Of a stretch of 64,000 nt of DNA, positions 17,264-26,501 are shown piece by piece. The DNA is taken from the NCBI GenBank assembly GCA_030692515.1, contig JAUXZS010000016.1, positions 132,313 through 196,312 of the forward strand, given 5' to 3'. The notes below the pieces were generated by a model. The model worked only from the letters and a program-made list of their open reading frames with translations, did no database searches and had not been told where the DNA came from. Source of the DNA: Bacteroidota bacterium. GTDB lineage: Bacteria > Bacteroidota > Bacteroidia > B-17B0 > Aurantibacillaceae. Within the stretch, counting starts at the first letter, position 1, and each line of letters opens with the position of its first letter. The position numbers and the translations under genes are program-made.

Positions 17264-19534
17264 TTACTTTCTATTTTGAGCATCCACAACTGCTATGGTA
17301 ATCATGTTAACTATTTCCCGTACGCTACTTCCTAGTTGTAAAACATGTACTGGTTTATTTAATCCCATTAATACAGGGCCAATTGCTTCGGCGCCCCCTA
17401 GTTCTTGCAATAATTTGTATGCGATATTACCAGCTGCTAGGTTTGGAAAAATAAAGGTATTTACATCTTTATCCACTAAATGACTAAAAGGAAATTGTTC
17501 TTTCAATAAATTATTATTTACTGCAAAGTTTGCTTGAATATCACCGTCAACAATTAATCCAGGATAATTTTTATGTAAAATACTTGCAGCTTCGCTAACT
17601 TTTCTAGGAGATTCGCCTTCTGCAGAACCAAAATTAGAATAAGACAATAATGCGATTCGTGGCGTAATATTAAACTGTTTCACAGTATTTGCCGTTAGTA
17701 CAGCGATATCTGCTAACTCTTGAGCTGTAGGATTTGCGTTCATGGTTGTGTCTGCAAAAAAGTATGGTCCACGTTTTGTTACCATAATGTAGAGCCCCGC
17801 CACTTTGCTAACCCCTGGTTGCACACCAATAATCTCTAAAGCCGGTATCATTGGCCTACTATATTTTTTGGTAAGCCCTGATATCATTGCATCTGCTAAG
17901 CCCAATTCAACCATCATTGCGCCAAAATAATTGCGGTCGCGCATTAATTTTCTGGCATCGTATTGTGTTAAGCCTCTGCGCTGACGCTTACGCCAAAGCA
18001 TATCGCCAAACTCTATATGATTTTCTTCCTCATCATGCAACCATGGATCAATGATTGGCGTATCACCAAAATCAAGTTGATACTCTTCTATTAAATTTTT
18101 TATTTTTTCTTTATTACCCAATAATATTGGCTTTGCAATACCATCATCACGAACCAATTGTGCCGCTTTAAGAACTTTATAATTATCGGCTTCGGTAAAT
18201 ACAACACGCTTTGGATTAATTTTTGCTTTGTCAGCAAGGCTTCGCATCAATTCATTGTCTTTTCCTATCCGATTATCTAACTCTGTTCTATAGGCTTCCC
18301 AATCTGTGATTTTGCGTTGAGCAACACCGCTATCAATGGCGGCTTTTGCAACGGCAGAGGATACGGTTGAAATTAAACGGCTGTCGATAGGTTTTGGGAT
18401 AATATAATCGGGACCAAAACTCAAATTTTTGGAATCATAAGCAAGGTTAACGTAATCAGGAACCGGCTCTTTCGCTAACGACGCTATTGCAAGAGAAGCT
18501 GCTAATTTCATTTCCTCGTTAATGCAGGTAGCTCTAACGTCCATAGCACCTCTGAAAATAAAAGGAAATCCAAGAACATTATTTACTTGATTAGGATGGT
18601 CGCTTCTACCTGTTGCAACAATAATATCTTTTCTTGCAGCCATTGCCTCGTCGTAAGAAATTTCTGGAGTAGGATTAGCTAAAGCAAAAACGATACAGTT
18701 TTTAGCCATACTTTTTACCATATCCTGACTTAAAATGTTTCCTTTAGAAAGACCTACAAACACATCGGCGCCTTTGATTGCTTCAGTTAAAGTATTTATT
18801 TTAGTGCTCTCGCAAGCAAAAAAAGATTTATATTCATCTAGGTCTGTTCTACCCTTATGAATAACCCCTTTGCTATCAAGCATTGTAATATTTTCTTTTT
18901 TTACTCCTACGGCAATATACATTTTTGCGCAAGAATTTGCAGAAGCGCCGGCGCCATTGATAACCAGCTTAATATCTTTCATTTTTTTCTTTGAAATCTC
19001 TACGGCATTCAATAAACCTGCGGCGCTAATAATTGCTGTTCCGTGCTGGTCATCATGCATTAAAGGGATATTTAAAACCTCTTTTAAACGGCGCTCAATT
19101 TCAAAACACTCTGGCGCTTTAATGTCTTCTAAATTAATTCCGCCAAATGTAACTGCAATATTTTTTACCGTATTTACAAACTCATCAATATTTGTTGTAT
19201 CTACCTCAATATCAAAAACATCTATATCTGCAAAAATCTTAAAAAGCAAACCTTTACCCTCCATTACAGGCTTAGAAGCCAAAGCTCCAATATTACCTAG
19301 TCCGAGCACAGCAGTACCATTAGAAATAACTGCTACTAAATTACCTTTTGCAGTGTATTTATAGGCATCTTCAGGATTTTTTTCAATCTCCAAACATGGC
19401 TCAGCAACTCCTGGAGAGTAGGCTAGAGTTAAGTCTCGTTGGGTTCTGTATGGTTTTGTAGGAATTACCTCAATTTTGCCCGGACGGCCTTGAGAGTGGT
19501 AATCTAAAGCATCTTCTTTTCTAAATTTTGCCAT
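17264..19534 (-). CDS. maeB: NADP-dependent malic enzyme with phosphotransacetylase-like domain
   Basis: A 756-residue two-domain enzyme. The N-terminal 420 residues are the malic enzyme (oxidative decarboxylation of malate to pyruvate), with YSPGVAEPC near residue 40, MHDDQHGTAII and the nucleotide-binding loop VINGAGASANSCAKMY. The C-terminal 320 residues resemble phosphotransacetylase (PRVVFTEADNYKVLKAA; GAMMVELGLADAMISGLTK); in MaeB of other bacteria this part has a regulatory acetyl-CoA-binding role. The length matches E. coli MaeB. It is the first gene of the operon with ruvA and sprA. A variant -7 box, TATCTTCG, lies at 19562-19555. Confidence 0.95.
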   Translation of the reverse strand: MAKFRKEDALDYHSQGRPGKIEVIPTKPYRTQRDLTLAYSPGVAEPCLEIEKNPEDAYKYTAKGNLVAVISNGTAVLGLGNIGALASKPVMEGKGLLFKIFADIDVFDIEVDTTNIDEFVNTVKNIAVTFGGINLEDIKAPECFEIERRLKEVLNIPLMHDDQHGTAIISAAGLLNAVEISKKKMKDIKLVINGAGASANSCAKMYIAVGVKKENITMLDSKGVIHKGRTDLDEYKSFFACESTKINTLTEAIKGADVFVGLSKGNILSQDMVKSMAKNCIVFALANPTPEISYDEAMAARKDIIVATGRSDHPNQVNNVLGFPFIFRGAMDVRATCINEEMKLAASLAIASLAKEPVPDYVNLAYDSKNLSFGPDYIIPKPIDSRLISTVSSAVAKAAIDSGVAQRKITDWEAYRTELDNRIGKDNELMRSLADKAKINPKRVVFTEADNYKVLKAAQLVRDDGIAKPILLGNKEKIKNLIEEYQLDFGDTPIIDPWLHDEEENHIEFGDMLWRKRQRRGLTQYDARKLMRDRNYFGAMMVELGLADAMISGLTKKYSRPMIPALEIIGVQPGVSKVAGLYIMVTKRGPYFFADTTMNANPTAQELADIAVLTANTVKQFNITPRIALLSYSNFGSAEGESPRKVSEAASILHKNYPGLIVDGDIQANFAVNNNLLKEQFPFSHLVDKDVNTFIFPNLAAGNIAYKLLQELGGAEAIGPVLMGLNKPVHVLQLGSSVREIVNMITIAVVDAQNRK

Positions 19535-19589
19535 AGTTTTTTTTTAAAGGAAGACGAAGATACTAATAATATTTAACCTAAGGAATAGG

Positions 19590-19612
19590 CAAAAAACGCT
19601 CAAAAAAGCGTT
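19590..19612 (-). terminator. Terminator of the histidine kinase/zinc-ribbon operon
   Basis: On the minus strand AACGCT, TTTTTG and AGCGTT form a 6-bp stem followed by TTTTTTG. It lies about 75 nt after the stop of the small zinc-ribbon gene and upstream of maeB. Confidence 0.55.
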
Positions 19613-19687
19613 ATAAAAACGAGGTTTTTGGATGGGAATTTTTATAGTTTTTTAAACCGATAGTTTTCTGAAAAAAACGAGAGTATG

Positions 19688-19906
19688 TTACAAATATCGA
19701 AATTCTCGCCAAGAATTTTTACACTTTTCGCACTGATAAACGTCCTCTACTTCTGTGTGCATAAGATGGTACATTTCTAAACTTCCCTCAATTAAAATTC
19801 GTTCTAGCCATAGTAATTCATCATGTCCACATTCAAGACATTTTCCAAGAACTCTTTCGTTTATTACTTTTCTTTCCGGAATAAAACCTTCATTGGGCTC
19901 AGTCAT
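19688..19906 (-). CDS. Small zinc-ribbon protein
   Basis: A 72-residue protein with two CxxC pairs, GKCLECGHDEL and YQCEKCKNSW, separated by 40 residues, which is the pattern of a structural zinc ribbon. No enzyme motif is present and I do not recognise the family. The track start at 19948 overlaps the histidine kinase gene; ATG 19906 lies 12 nt after the kinase stop and is preferred. Cotranscription with the kinase suggests a linked role, but nothing in the sequence says what it is. Confidence 0.7.
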   Translation of the reverse strand: MTEPNEGFIPERKVINERVLGKCLECGHDELLWLERILIEGSLEMYHLMHTEVEDVYQCEKCKNSWREFRYL

Positions 19907-19917
19907 AACATTTTTAA

Positions 19918-22900
19918 TTATGCTTTTAAAAACTCTAGATAAAAACAAGTTCCAATTCCAAGTTCAGATTCAAACCAAACCTTTCCATCAAAGCCTTGCA
20001 TAATATTTTTAACCATAGCTAAACCAATGCCAGAACCAGTTGTTTTTGTTGTAAAATTAGGAGTAAATAATTTTTCTTCCATTCCAATATCAATCCCGCA
20101 ACCGTTATCTTTTATCGAAATAACAATAAATTCGTGTTTCTCTTGACAGTCAATTTCTATTTTCGGATTTACAGTTTCATCTAAGGCCTGAACAGCGTTC
20201 TTTAAAACATTATTAAAAACTCGTAAAGCCTGGTCTTTATCCCCCAAAACAAATAATTCCTTTGAAAGAATATTATTTGTGATAGAAATGTTTTTATGAT
20301 TCTCGAATATTAAAACAGCAGTATTAATAACCTCGCAAAGGTTTATGCTTTGCAGATTTGTTTTCGGAAATTTAGCGAAGCTGCTAAACTCATTCGCAAT
20401 ATTCGCCAATGAATCTATTTGCTCAATTATTCCGGCACTTGCTTTTTCAAACTTTTCTTTAAAATCATCGGGATTATTTTTCATTAAATGCTGTAAATAT
20501 TGCAAGTTCAACTTCATTGGCGTGAGTGGATTTTTAATTTCATGAGCTACTTGTTTTGCCATTTCTCTCCAAGCACTTTCGCGTTCACTTTGCGCTAAAA
20601 GATTGGCGCTTACCTCCAATTTAACTAGCATTTGATTGTACTCGCTAACCAATTTTCCAATCTCGTCATTGCTTTTCCATTTTATTTTTTCGTTTTGTTT
20701 ACCAAAAGTAATATTTCCAATTTGCTGTTTAATTAATTGCAATGGTCTAGTAATGTAACCCGCCAATATCAATCCTGATAAAATACTAATTACAAATAAT
20801 ATTACATAAACGTTAATAAAGGCGCTAATAATGTCCGATAATTCATTCACTAAATCTGCTTGCTTGGCATAATATGGTAAATTAACAAAACCAATTAACT
20901 GCTTTGTATTAGTAAACAAAGGCGTGTACAATGATAAATAATTTAGTTCTCCAGCCTTTTCGTTTACGCTCGTTGCAGAAGTTTTATTTCCTTTTAAATC
21001 TGAATATGCTTGAGGGTTCATTATTGTAGCGGCTAAACCTAAATCATACAAGCGTGGCTCACTTGTATTAAATAAATTTCCTTCTTTACTAAACAAACTT
21101 ATATCGGTATTAAATAAATGCGCGTATTCTTTTAATTTTAAATTAACTAATTCCTTTTGAGAAACATCAAAAACTTCGGTAGGTGTAAATTGAGTGGCTA
21201 ATTCGTTTATAATAGTTTGAGTTTTCTCTTGCAGTTGTTTTATATTATCTGCTTCAAATTGATTTGTAACTAATTTTGCAGAAGTATAGCCCACAGCAGA
21301 AATAGCTAATAGTAACAATAAAATTATTATAGCTTGAATGCGGCGTGTAAAAGAGGATGATTTAAATCTGTCGGTAAAAAGCGCGCCATAAATAAGATAA
21401 CTACAATAACTTACAAACGAAAAAAATAAAAATAAATATGAATTATAGGTGAAGTAATAGTTCCAGCTTTTGGTTTTTTGACTTATAATAATTTGCGTTT
21501 CCTCATCGGGATTAAAAAAATAATGAACATAATCTGGATTTGTTTTTGAAAGCGCTACCGAATCACTAATAAAATAAGGATAATTAAAATCTCCGTAACG
21601 ACTTGAAATTTGACCAGAGCGATACACAGCATGATTAAACTTTATTAGCTTCTCGGGTTTTTTTTGTGATTCATCTACCAATAAATCAGGGAAACTTCCT
21701 AATTCTTCGAATTGTTTAGGTTCTAAACGAATATATAAATTTTTTGAACCTAAAGATATTTTGCCAATATAACGTGAGTTTTTTTTGTGACGAGCAATAA
21801 AAAATAAATTTTGAGAAATTGAATCGGTTTCATTATACTTAATTTGATCCTCAAAAAAACCTTCGTTTAAAAGAATAGGGTCTTTTGGCACCAGCAAAGG
21901 TTTGCAATCTTTATCAAATAGGGAAAATTCTAGATTGTACCGATTAAAGTACCCACCAAAAAAATTCTGTTTTAATAGCTGCCCAATTTCATTTTGGCTA
22001 CTTGGTAAAAATTCTATTAGAATCTTTAATTTTTCATCGTTAGCAATTTTATCTGGTAAATTTGCAAACTCGCTTTCTAAAATAGCATCTTTTCTTTCAC
22101 TTAAACTATATGATAAAAGATTGAGGTCTAGTTTTTGATTTTTATTGATGTAAAAATTAAAAAATGAAGCGGTTATTATAGACATAATAAGTATTTGTAA
22201 ACCTAAGCCTAAAGAGTTTTTAGAATAATTAAACTTATTTAAAATAAATAATGATAAAGCAAAAACAACTAACCAATAACTTTCAAACAATTTAGTATAC
22301 CCAAAGCCTATATCAATAAAAAAACAAATACAACTTATCAATAATACAAAGGCCACACTATTTTTTACAAAATTGCCATTAAAAAATCCTATTAGCTTTT
22401 GGACTAAAACAAAAATCGCTAAACAATAACAAGTCAACGCAAACAGCGCGATATAAGCTGGATATTTAATGCTAAATATGCTCAAAAAATCAAAACTAAG
22501 AGTTGAGTCTGTTACTAAACTTATTAAAGCATTATTGAATTGAACAACAACAAATCCAACAACAATTGATAAGAACAGAACGTATAAATAATTTCCAGTT
22601 TTTTTATTGGTTATTTGGATTTTTAAAAAAAACACCGTGCCTAAAAACAATAAAATAATTGCATTTATTAATATATCTCCTAAATAAGAATTAATTGATG
22701 AAAAAGCATTTCCAAATAACTGAACATCATATAACACGCTCCTATAAAAAAATGCCGGCCATTTTAACCAAATCATTAGCGCTCTAAAAAAAATTATTAA
22801 AACAAGCAAAATAATAGTTTTATAATTACTTTGGCTTAGCTTAATAAGGAGTAAAATTGAAACTAAAGAGAAAATAAATCCAATTAAAAAAATAACAAAA

Positions 22901-23499
22901 CAAACATTACTAATACTGCTCGAATGATAGAATTGATCATTCCCCGAAAGAAAAAATAATGGTTCTTTATCTAAATAAATTCCATTTTCTGGTAATCCTG
23001 TGGTTGCAATATTTATTTCTTTAGGAATCTTTGTCCAATCACTAAAACCATTTTGTAAATAATTATTTTGCAAATCATAATTTGGTTTTAATAAACAGAG
23101 TGTTAAGCCCAAATCAGCTGCAATTTGTTTTTTTATATATAAATAATATCCTTGTTTTAACTTCGCTAATCCAAAATCCTCATCAAATAATTTTCTATCA
23201 TATGACAGCGGAATTTGCGCATTGTTCCAATAAACAAGACTGTCATTTTTAAATTTATAAATACCTATATTTTCTTCTTTAAATAGTTCTACTAATTGTT
23301 GCTTATTAATATTTTGCTTTTCACTTAATAACAAATTGAGAGCGTTTTGCGCCAACAATTGTTTAGCCTCTATTTTTCTGGAGGCGTTTTCCGAAATTTG
23401 ATGAATAGAAAAGGTGAAATGCCTGTCAAGTAAAATTGCTCCGGTCATCAAAACTAAGCTGAAAACCAGTAGGATATAGTGTATTTTCTTTTTTTGCAT
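19918..23499 (-). CDS. Very long membrane histidine kinase, NtrY-like core, no adjacent response regulator
   Basis: A 1193-residue sensor kinase. It opens with a membrane span (residues 7-25) and an extracytoplasmic stretch, then about eight hydrophobic spans from roughly 200 to 460, a second large extracytoplasmic segment, two more spans and a HAMP domain near 915. The H box VAHEIKNPLTPMKLNL puts the phospho-accepting His near residue 986. N, G1 and G2 boxes follow (NVLKNAVQALDE, DNGCGI, GSGIGLAMVKNIM). The EIKNPLTPMK spelling is typical of NtrY-type kinases. No response regulator lies beside it. The zinc-ribbon gene follows after 12 nt. The stimulus is unknown; the two sensor segments suggest envelope sensing. 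Confidence 0.88.
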   Translation of the reverse strand: MQKKKIHYILLVFSLVLMTGAILLDRHFTFSIHQISENASRKIEAKQLLAQNALNLLLSEKQNINKQQLVELFKEENIGIYKFKNDSLVYWNNAQIPLSYDRKLFDEDFGLAKLKQGYYLYIKKQIAADLGLTLCLLKPNYDLQNNYLQNGFSDWTKIPKEINIATTGLPENGIYLDKEPLFFLSGNDQFYHSSSISNVCFVIFLIGFIFSLVSILLLIKLSQSNYKTIILLVLIIFFRALMIWLKWPAFFYRSVLYDVQLFGNAFSSINSYLGDILINAIILLFLGTVFFLKIQITNKKTGNYLYVLFLSIVVGFVVVQFNNALISLVTDSTLSFDFLSIFSIKYPAYIALFALTCYCLAIFVLVQKLIGFFNGNFVKNSVAFVLLISCICFFIDIGFGYTKLFESYWLVVFALSLFILNKFNYSKNSLGLGLQILIMSIITASFFNFYINKNQKLDLNLLSYSLSERKDAILESEFANLPDKIANDEKLKILIEFLPSSQNEIGQLLKQNFFGGYFNRYNLEFSLFDKDCKPLLVPKDPILLNEGFFEDQIKYNETDSISQNLFFIARHKKNSRYIGKISLGSKNLYIRLEPKQFEELGSFPDLLVDESQKKPEKLIKFNHAVYRSGQISSRYGDFNYPYFISDSVALSKTNPDYVHYFFNPDEETQIIISQKTKSWNYYFTYNSYLFLFFSFVSYCSYLIYGALFTDRFKSSSFTRRIQAIIILLLLLAISAVGYTSAKLVTNQFEADNIKQLQEKTQTIINELATQFTPTEVFDVSQKELVNLKLKEYAHLFNTDISLFSKEGNLFNTSEPRLYDLGLAATIMNPQAYSDLKGNKTSATSVNEKAGELNYLSLYTPLFTNTKQLIGFVNLPYYAKQADLVNELSDIISAFINVYVILFVISILSGLILAGYITRPLQLIKQQIGNITFGKQNEKIKWKSNDEIGKLVSEYNQMLVKLEVSANLLAQSERESAWREMAKQVAHEIKNPLTPMKLNLQYLQHLMKNNPDDFKEKFEKASAGIIEQIDSLANIANEFSSFAKFPKTNLQSINLCEVINTAVLIFENHKNISITNNILSKELFVLGDKDQALRVFNNVLKNAVQALDETVNPKIEIDCQEKHEFIVISIKDNGCGIDIGMEEKLFTPNFTTKTTGSGIGLAMVKNIMQGFDGKVWFESELGIGTCFYLEFLKA

Positions 23500-23572
23500 T
23501 TATCATAGCAAAATAGGAAAAAATCTTCTATTCAAGGCGCTATTTTCCTTTTTTTTGCGTTTTAATAAGGTT

Positions 23573-23580
23573 TATATTTG
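23573..23580 (+). promoter_or_regulatory. -7 box upstream of the TMTC-like operon
   Basis: TATATTTG, a full TAnnTTTG match, ends 24 nt before ATG 23605. No TTG occurs at 19-20 nt upstream; the nearest, at 23555-23557, leaves 15 nt. The TTG used as start in the ORF track (23578) is the end of this box. Confidence 0.45.
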
Positions 23581-23604
23581 TACTTTGCAGATATTTTTAA
23601 TTTT

Positions 23605-26106
23605 ATGGCACAACCAACAAAAACACTAAAACAACCTACTTTTCCAGAGTTAAGTAACACTTTTAAGTACTTTACTTTTTTAACGCATAAAATGGCGATG
23701 GTCATTATTGGAGTTGTAGGTTTTACCTTTTATATAACTTCTATTAATGGGGAATATGCTTTAGATGATGGTATTATCATTCACCAAAACGATCACGTAA
23801 TTAAAGGGATTAGAGGTATTCAAGGTATTTTAACAAAAGATGCCTATGAAAGTTTTTACCGACGTATGTGTGCTACTGATCAATTAGCTGGGGGTCGTTA
23901 CCGTCCTCTTTCGGTAATAAGTTTCGCCATAGAACAGGAATTTATGGGTGCCTACCGAACAGGCCTCTACTTAAAAGTAGAAGACTCAAACAAGAACGGC
24001 ATATTAGATAAAGACCTAGTGAGTTATACTTCGCCTTGCGGCAGACCAGAAACCAATTATGAGTATAACGATTTTGTGGATTTAAATGGTGATGGTATGG
24101 CTCAACAAAATGAGTGCTACAATTGCTGGGATACAAATAAAAATTTTAAAAACGATTCTGACGAAGATTTAAATATTGACGGTGTTTTTAATGAAGTTGA
24201 TTGTCAAGTATACAAAGCTAATGTTCGCCACTTTAACAATATATGGACATTTGCACTAGGTTGTGTTTTTCTTTATTTAGTTTTTTCACGTTATTTTTTC
24301 CGAACAAATCAAGACCTTGCTTTTTTAGCTGCCTTGCTTTTTACTATGCATCCAATACATTCAGAAGCAATTGCTAATGTAAAAAGTCGCGATGAGATTT
24401 TTTCTTTAATATTTATTTCTCTCACCTTTCTCTATTCCTTCAAATACATGGAAACCAAGAAACCGCTTGATCTTTTTTGGGCTTCCATCATGTTTTTACT
24501 CGCCTTGCTTTCAAAAGAATATGGTATTATGTTATTAATATTGGTGCCTTTAGCGGTTTACACTTTTACTGATAATGATTTTGACATTAAAACCTTCAGT
24601 AAAACAAAAGAATTTAAGCAAACAATTTTTATTGGGTTAACCTTTGTTGTGTGTGCCTATTTTATGCTTTATCTAAAGCGCTCTTTCGACATGCATGCTT
24701 TGCCAGGTGCAAAACCAATTAAATCTTTCTGGGTGTTTCCTTTTATTTTTGTTGGGGTTAGTATGTTTTTACTTGGCGCCAATAAAAAGAATAATTTTCA
24801 AAAATTAATGAGTTGGTTTTATTTTGTGATGTTGTTTTATTTAGCAATGCGTTTAATGGCAGTGAAATTAAAACCAGGTGTGCCAGATACTGAAATTTTA
24901 AATAATCCATACTTATTAGCAACAGGCGAAGAACGCTTTTGTACAAAAGCTTATGTTTTATTAAAATACTTCTGGCTACAATGTTTTCCACACCCTCTAT
25001 CATCAGATTATTCATACAACACAATTGAGTATCGTCATTTTACTAGTTGGGATTTTATTGCGTCCATAATACTTCATATTGGAATTGTAGTTGGCGCAAT
25101 TAAGTATACGCTAAAAAAACACCTTCTTGGTTTTGCCTTAATGACTTATATAGTTTTTGCATTGTTAATTGGTAACGTATTAATGGATATTGGCGCAACC
25201 ATGGGTGAACGTTTGATATTCCATTCAAACATAGGTTTTTGTATTCTTGCGGCGTGGGTCATTTTAAAAGGCTTTGATAAATTATCTGCAATCGCATTAA
25301 ATATAAGAAGAGCCGTACTTATTACAATTGTTTTAGTTGTTGGCTTTTTATTTGGTTGTAAAACCTGGGAGCGTAATTACGATTGGAAAAACGACGTTAC
25401 TTTATTTTTAAAAGACGTAAACACAATGCCAAACTCCGTTTTAGTTTTAGGGAATGCAGGAGCACGTTGGGTTGATTTAGCTGATACAAAAGAAATTACA
25501 GGCATACAGGTTGTTGGGCAAGATTCAACTCGTTATAATGATTATAATGGTACGCTTCATATAACCGATGAGGAAGTGAAAGAAGGCGGTTATGCTTCCA
25601 AAAGGGATGCCGCTTTATATAAAGGAATTGGTTTTCTGAAGCATGCTATCGAACTTCACCCTCGCTATGTTAATGGTTATTTAAATTTAGGATTGGCTTA
25701 TTTTAAATTAAGAAAAGATTTTGAAGCATTATATTATTGGAAAAATGCAGAACGTCTTTACCCAAACAATCCATACCTAAGAAATTATTATATTGTATAT
25801 TATAATGATCTTAAAAACCGTGGGGCAACTTATTTTAATCGTGGGCGAATGGATTCTGCAGCAGTTGCCTACAGAAAATGTACATTACTCGATCCATACA
25901 ATCCAGAAGGTTGGTATAATTTAGGAGGAGCTTACTTCAATAGTCAAAGGTATGTTAAGGCTAAAGAAAGTTGGGAGCGTGCTCTACAATTAAACCCGAA
26001 TTATGCTGAAGTTAAACGTGTGTTGCCAATGATTACACCTCAAATGTGTGGGCAAGTACCAATGACCAGCGTGGTTCCTCAATCGCAGCCTGTTAATAAA
26101 AATTAA
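23605..26106 (+). CDS. TMTC-like membrane protein O-glycosyltransferase with TPRs and EF-hand-like insertion
   Basis: An 833-residue polytopic protein. After a first span (about residues 30-50) it has the acidic pair in EYALDDGIIIHQND, then GRYRPLSVISFAIEQ and MHPIHSEAIANVKSRDEIF, the signature segments of TMTC-type GT-C glycosyltransferases, which in animals O-mannosylate secreted proteins. About ten spans follow, then roughly four TPR repeats at the C terminus (YVNGYLNLGLAYFKL; PEGWYNLGGAYFNSQRYVKA). Residues about 127-195, in an extracytoplasmic loop, hold four calcium-loop-like motifs, for example DSNKNGILDKD and DLNGDGMAQQNE, plus four cysteines; this insertion is not part of the usual family. 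Donor sugar and acceptor are unknown. The stop overlaps the next start (TAATG). Confidence 0.75.
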   Translation: MAQPTKTLKQPTFPELSNTFKYFTFLTHKMAMVIIGVVGFTFYITSINGEYALDDGIIIHQNDHVIKGIRGIQGILTKDAYESFYRRMCATDQLAGGRYRPLSVISFAIEQEFMGAYRTGLYLKVEDSNKNGILDKDLVSYTSPCGRPETNYEYNDFVDLNGDGMAQQNECYNCWDTNKNFKNDSDEDLNIDGVFNEVDCQVYKANVRHFNNIWTFALGCVFLYLVFSRYFFRTNQDLAFLAALLFTMHPIHSEAIANVKSRDEIFSLIFISLTFLYSFKYMETKKPLDLFWASIMFLLALLSKEYGIMLLILVPLAVYTFTDNDFDIKTFSKTKEFKQTIFIGLTFVVCAYFMLYLKRSFDMHALPGAKPIKSFWVFPFIFVGVSMFLLGANKKNNFQKLMSWFYFVMLFYLAMRLMAVKLKPGVPDTEILNNPYLLATGEERFCTKAYVLLKYFWLQCFPHPLSSDYSYNTIEYRHFTSWDFIASIILHIGIVVGAIKYTLKKHLLGFALMTYIVFALLIGNVLMDIGATMGERLIFHSNIGFCILAAWVILKGFDKLSAIALNIRRAVLITIVLVVGFLFGCKTWERNYDWKNDVTLFLKDVNTMPNSVLVLGNAGARWVDLADTKEITGIQVVGQDSTRYNDYNGTLHITDEEVKEGGYASKRDAALYKGIGFLKHAIELHPRYVNGYLNLGLAYFKLRKDFEALYYWKNAERLYPNNPYLRNYYIVYYNDLKNRGATYFNRGRMDSAAVAYRKCTLLDPYNPEGWYNLGGAYFNSQRYVKAKESWERALQLNPNYAEVKRVLPMITPQMCGQVPMTSVVPQSQPVNKN

Positions 26107-26501
26107 TGCGGAGGTGGGCAATAATTAGCTTATTGTTTCTAAATTATTCTGTCAAATCACAAACAGTTATTAATTTAGATACTTTAAATTTGCCTACTCA
26201 AACAGAAAATATTTATAATAAAGCATTGTTTGGTGATAGTTTAGTGAGCAGCTTTTGCATTGTTATTAAAAACGAAGTTAAACTACACAAGCATGAACAT
26301 CACAGCGAACATGTTTTTGTTATAGATGGAGAAGGACAAATGAGTTTAGAAAATAAACTATTTACTATTAAAAAAGGGGATTTAATTTTTATCCCCAAAA
26401 ATAGTATTCATTCAGTAAAAACTACAAGCAAACAACCTTTAAAAGTAATGAGCATTCAGGCTCCGATTTTTGATGGAAAAGATAGAATTATTATAAAATG
26501 A
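26106..26501 (+). CDS. Secreted cupin-domain protein
   Basis: A 131-residue protein with an N-terminal signal peptide (WAIISLLFLNYSVKSQ) and one cupin barrel. The first cupin motif is visible as LHKHEHHSEHVFVIDGEGQM, with three His and a Glu to hold a metal; the second is KKGDLIFIPKNSIHSV. Cupins of this size may be isomerases, dioxygenases or sugar binders, and the sequence does not decide. It starts inside the stop codon of the glycosyltransferase gene and overlaps the next gene by 4 nt (ATGA), so the three are translationally coupled. Confidence 0.82.
   Translation: MRRWAIISLLFLNYSVKSQTVINLDTLNLPTQTENIYNKALFGDSLVSSFCIVIKNEVKLHKHEHHSEHVFVIDGEGQMSLENKLFTIKKGDLIFIPKNSIHSVKTTSKQPLKVMSIQAPIFDGKDRIIIK

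Noticed and set aside
18870-19364. 164-aa plus-strand ORF
   Set aside because: It is a shadow of maeB, which reads through intact on the other strand with conserved motifs throughout this interval.
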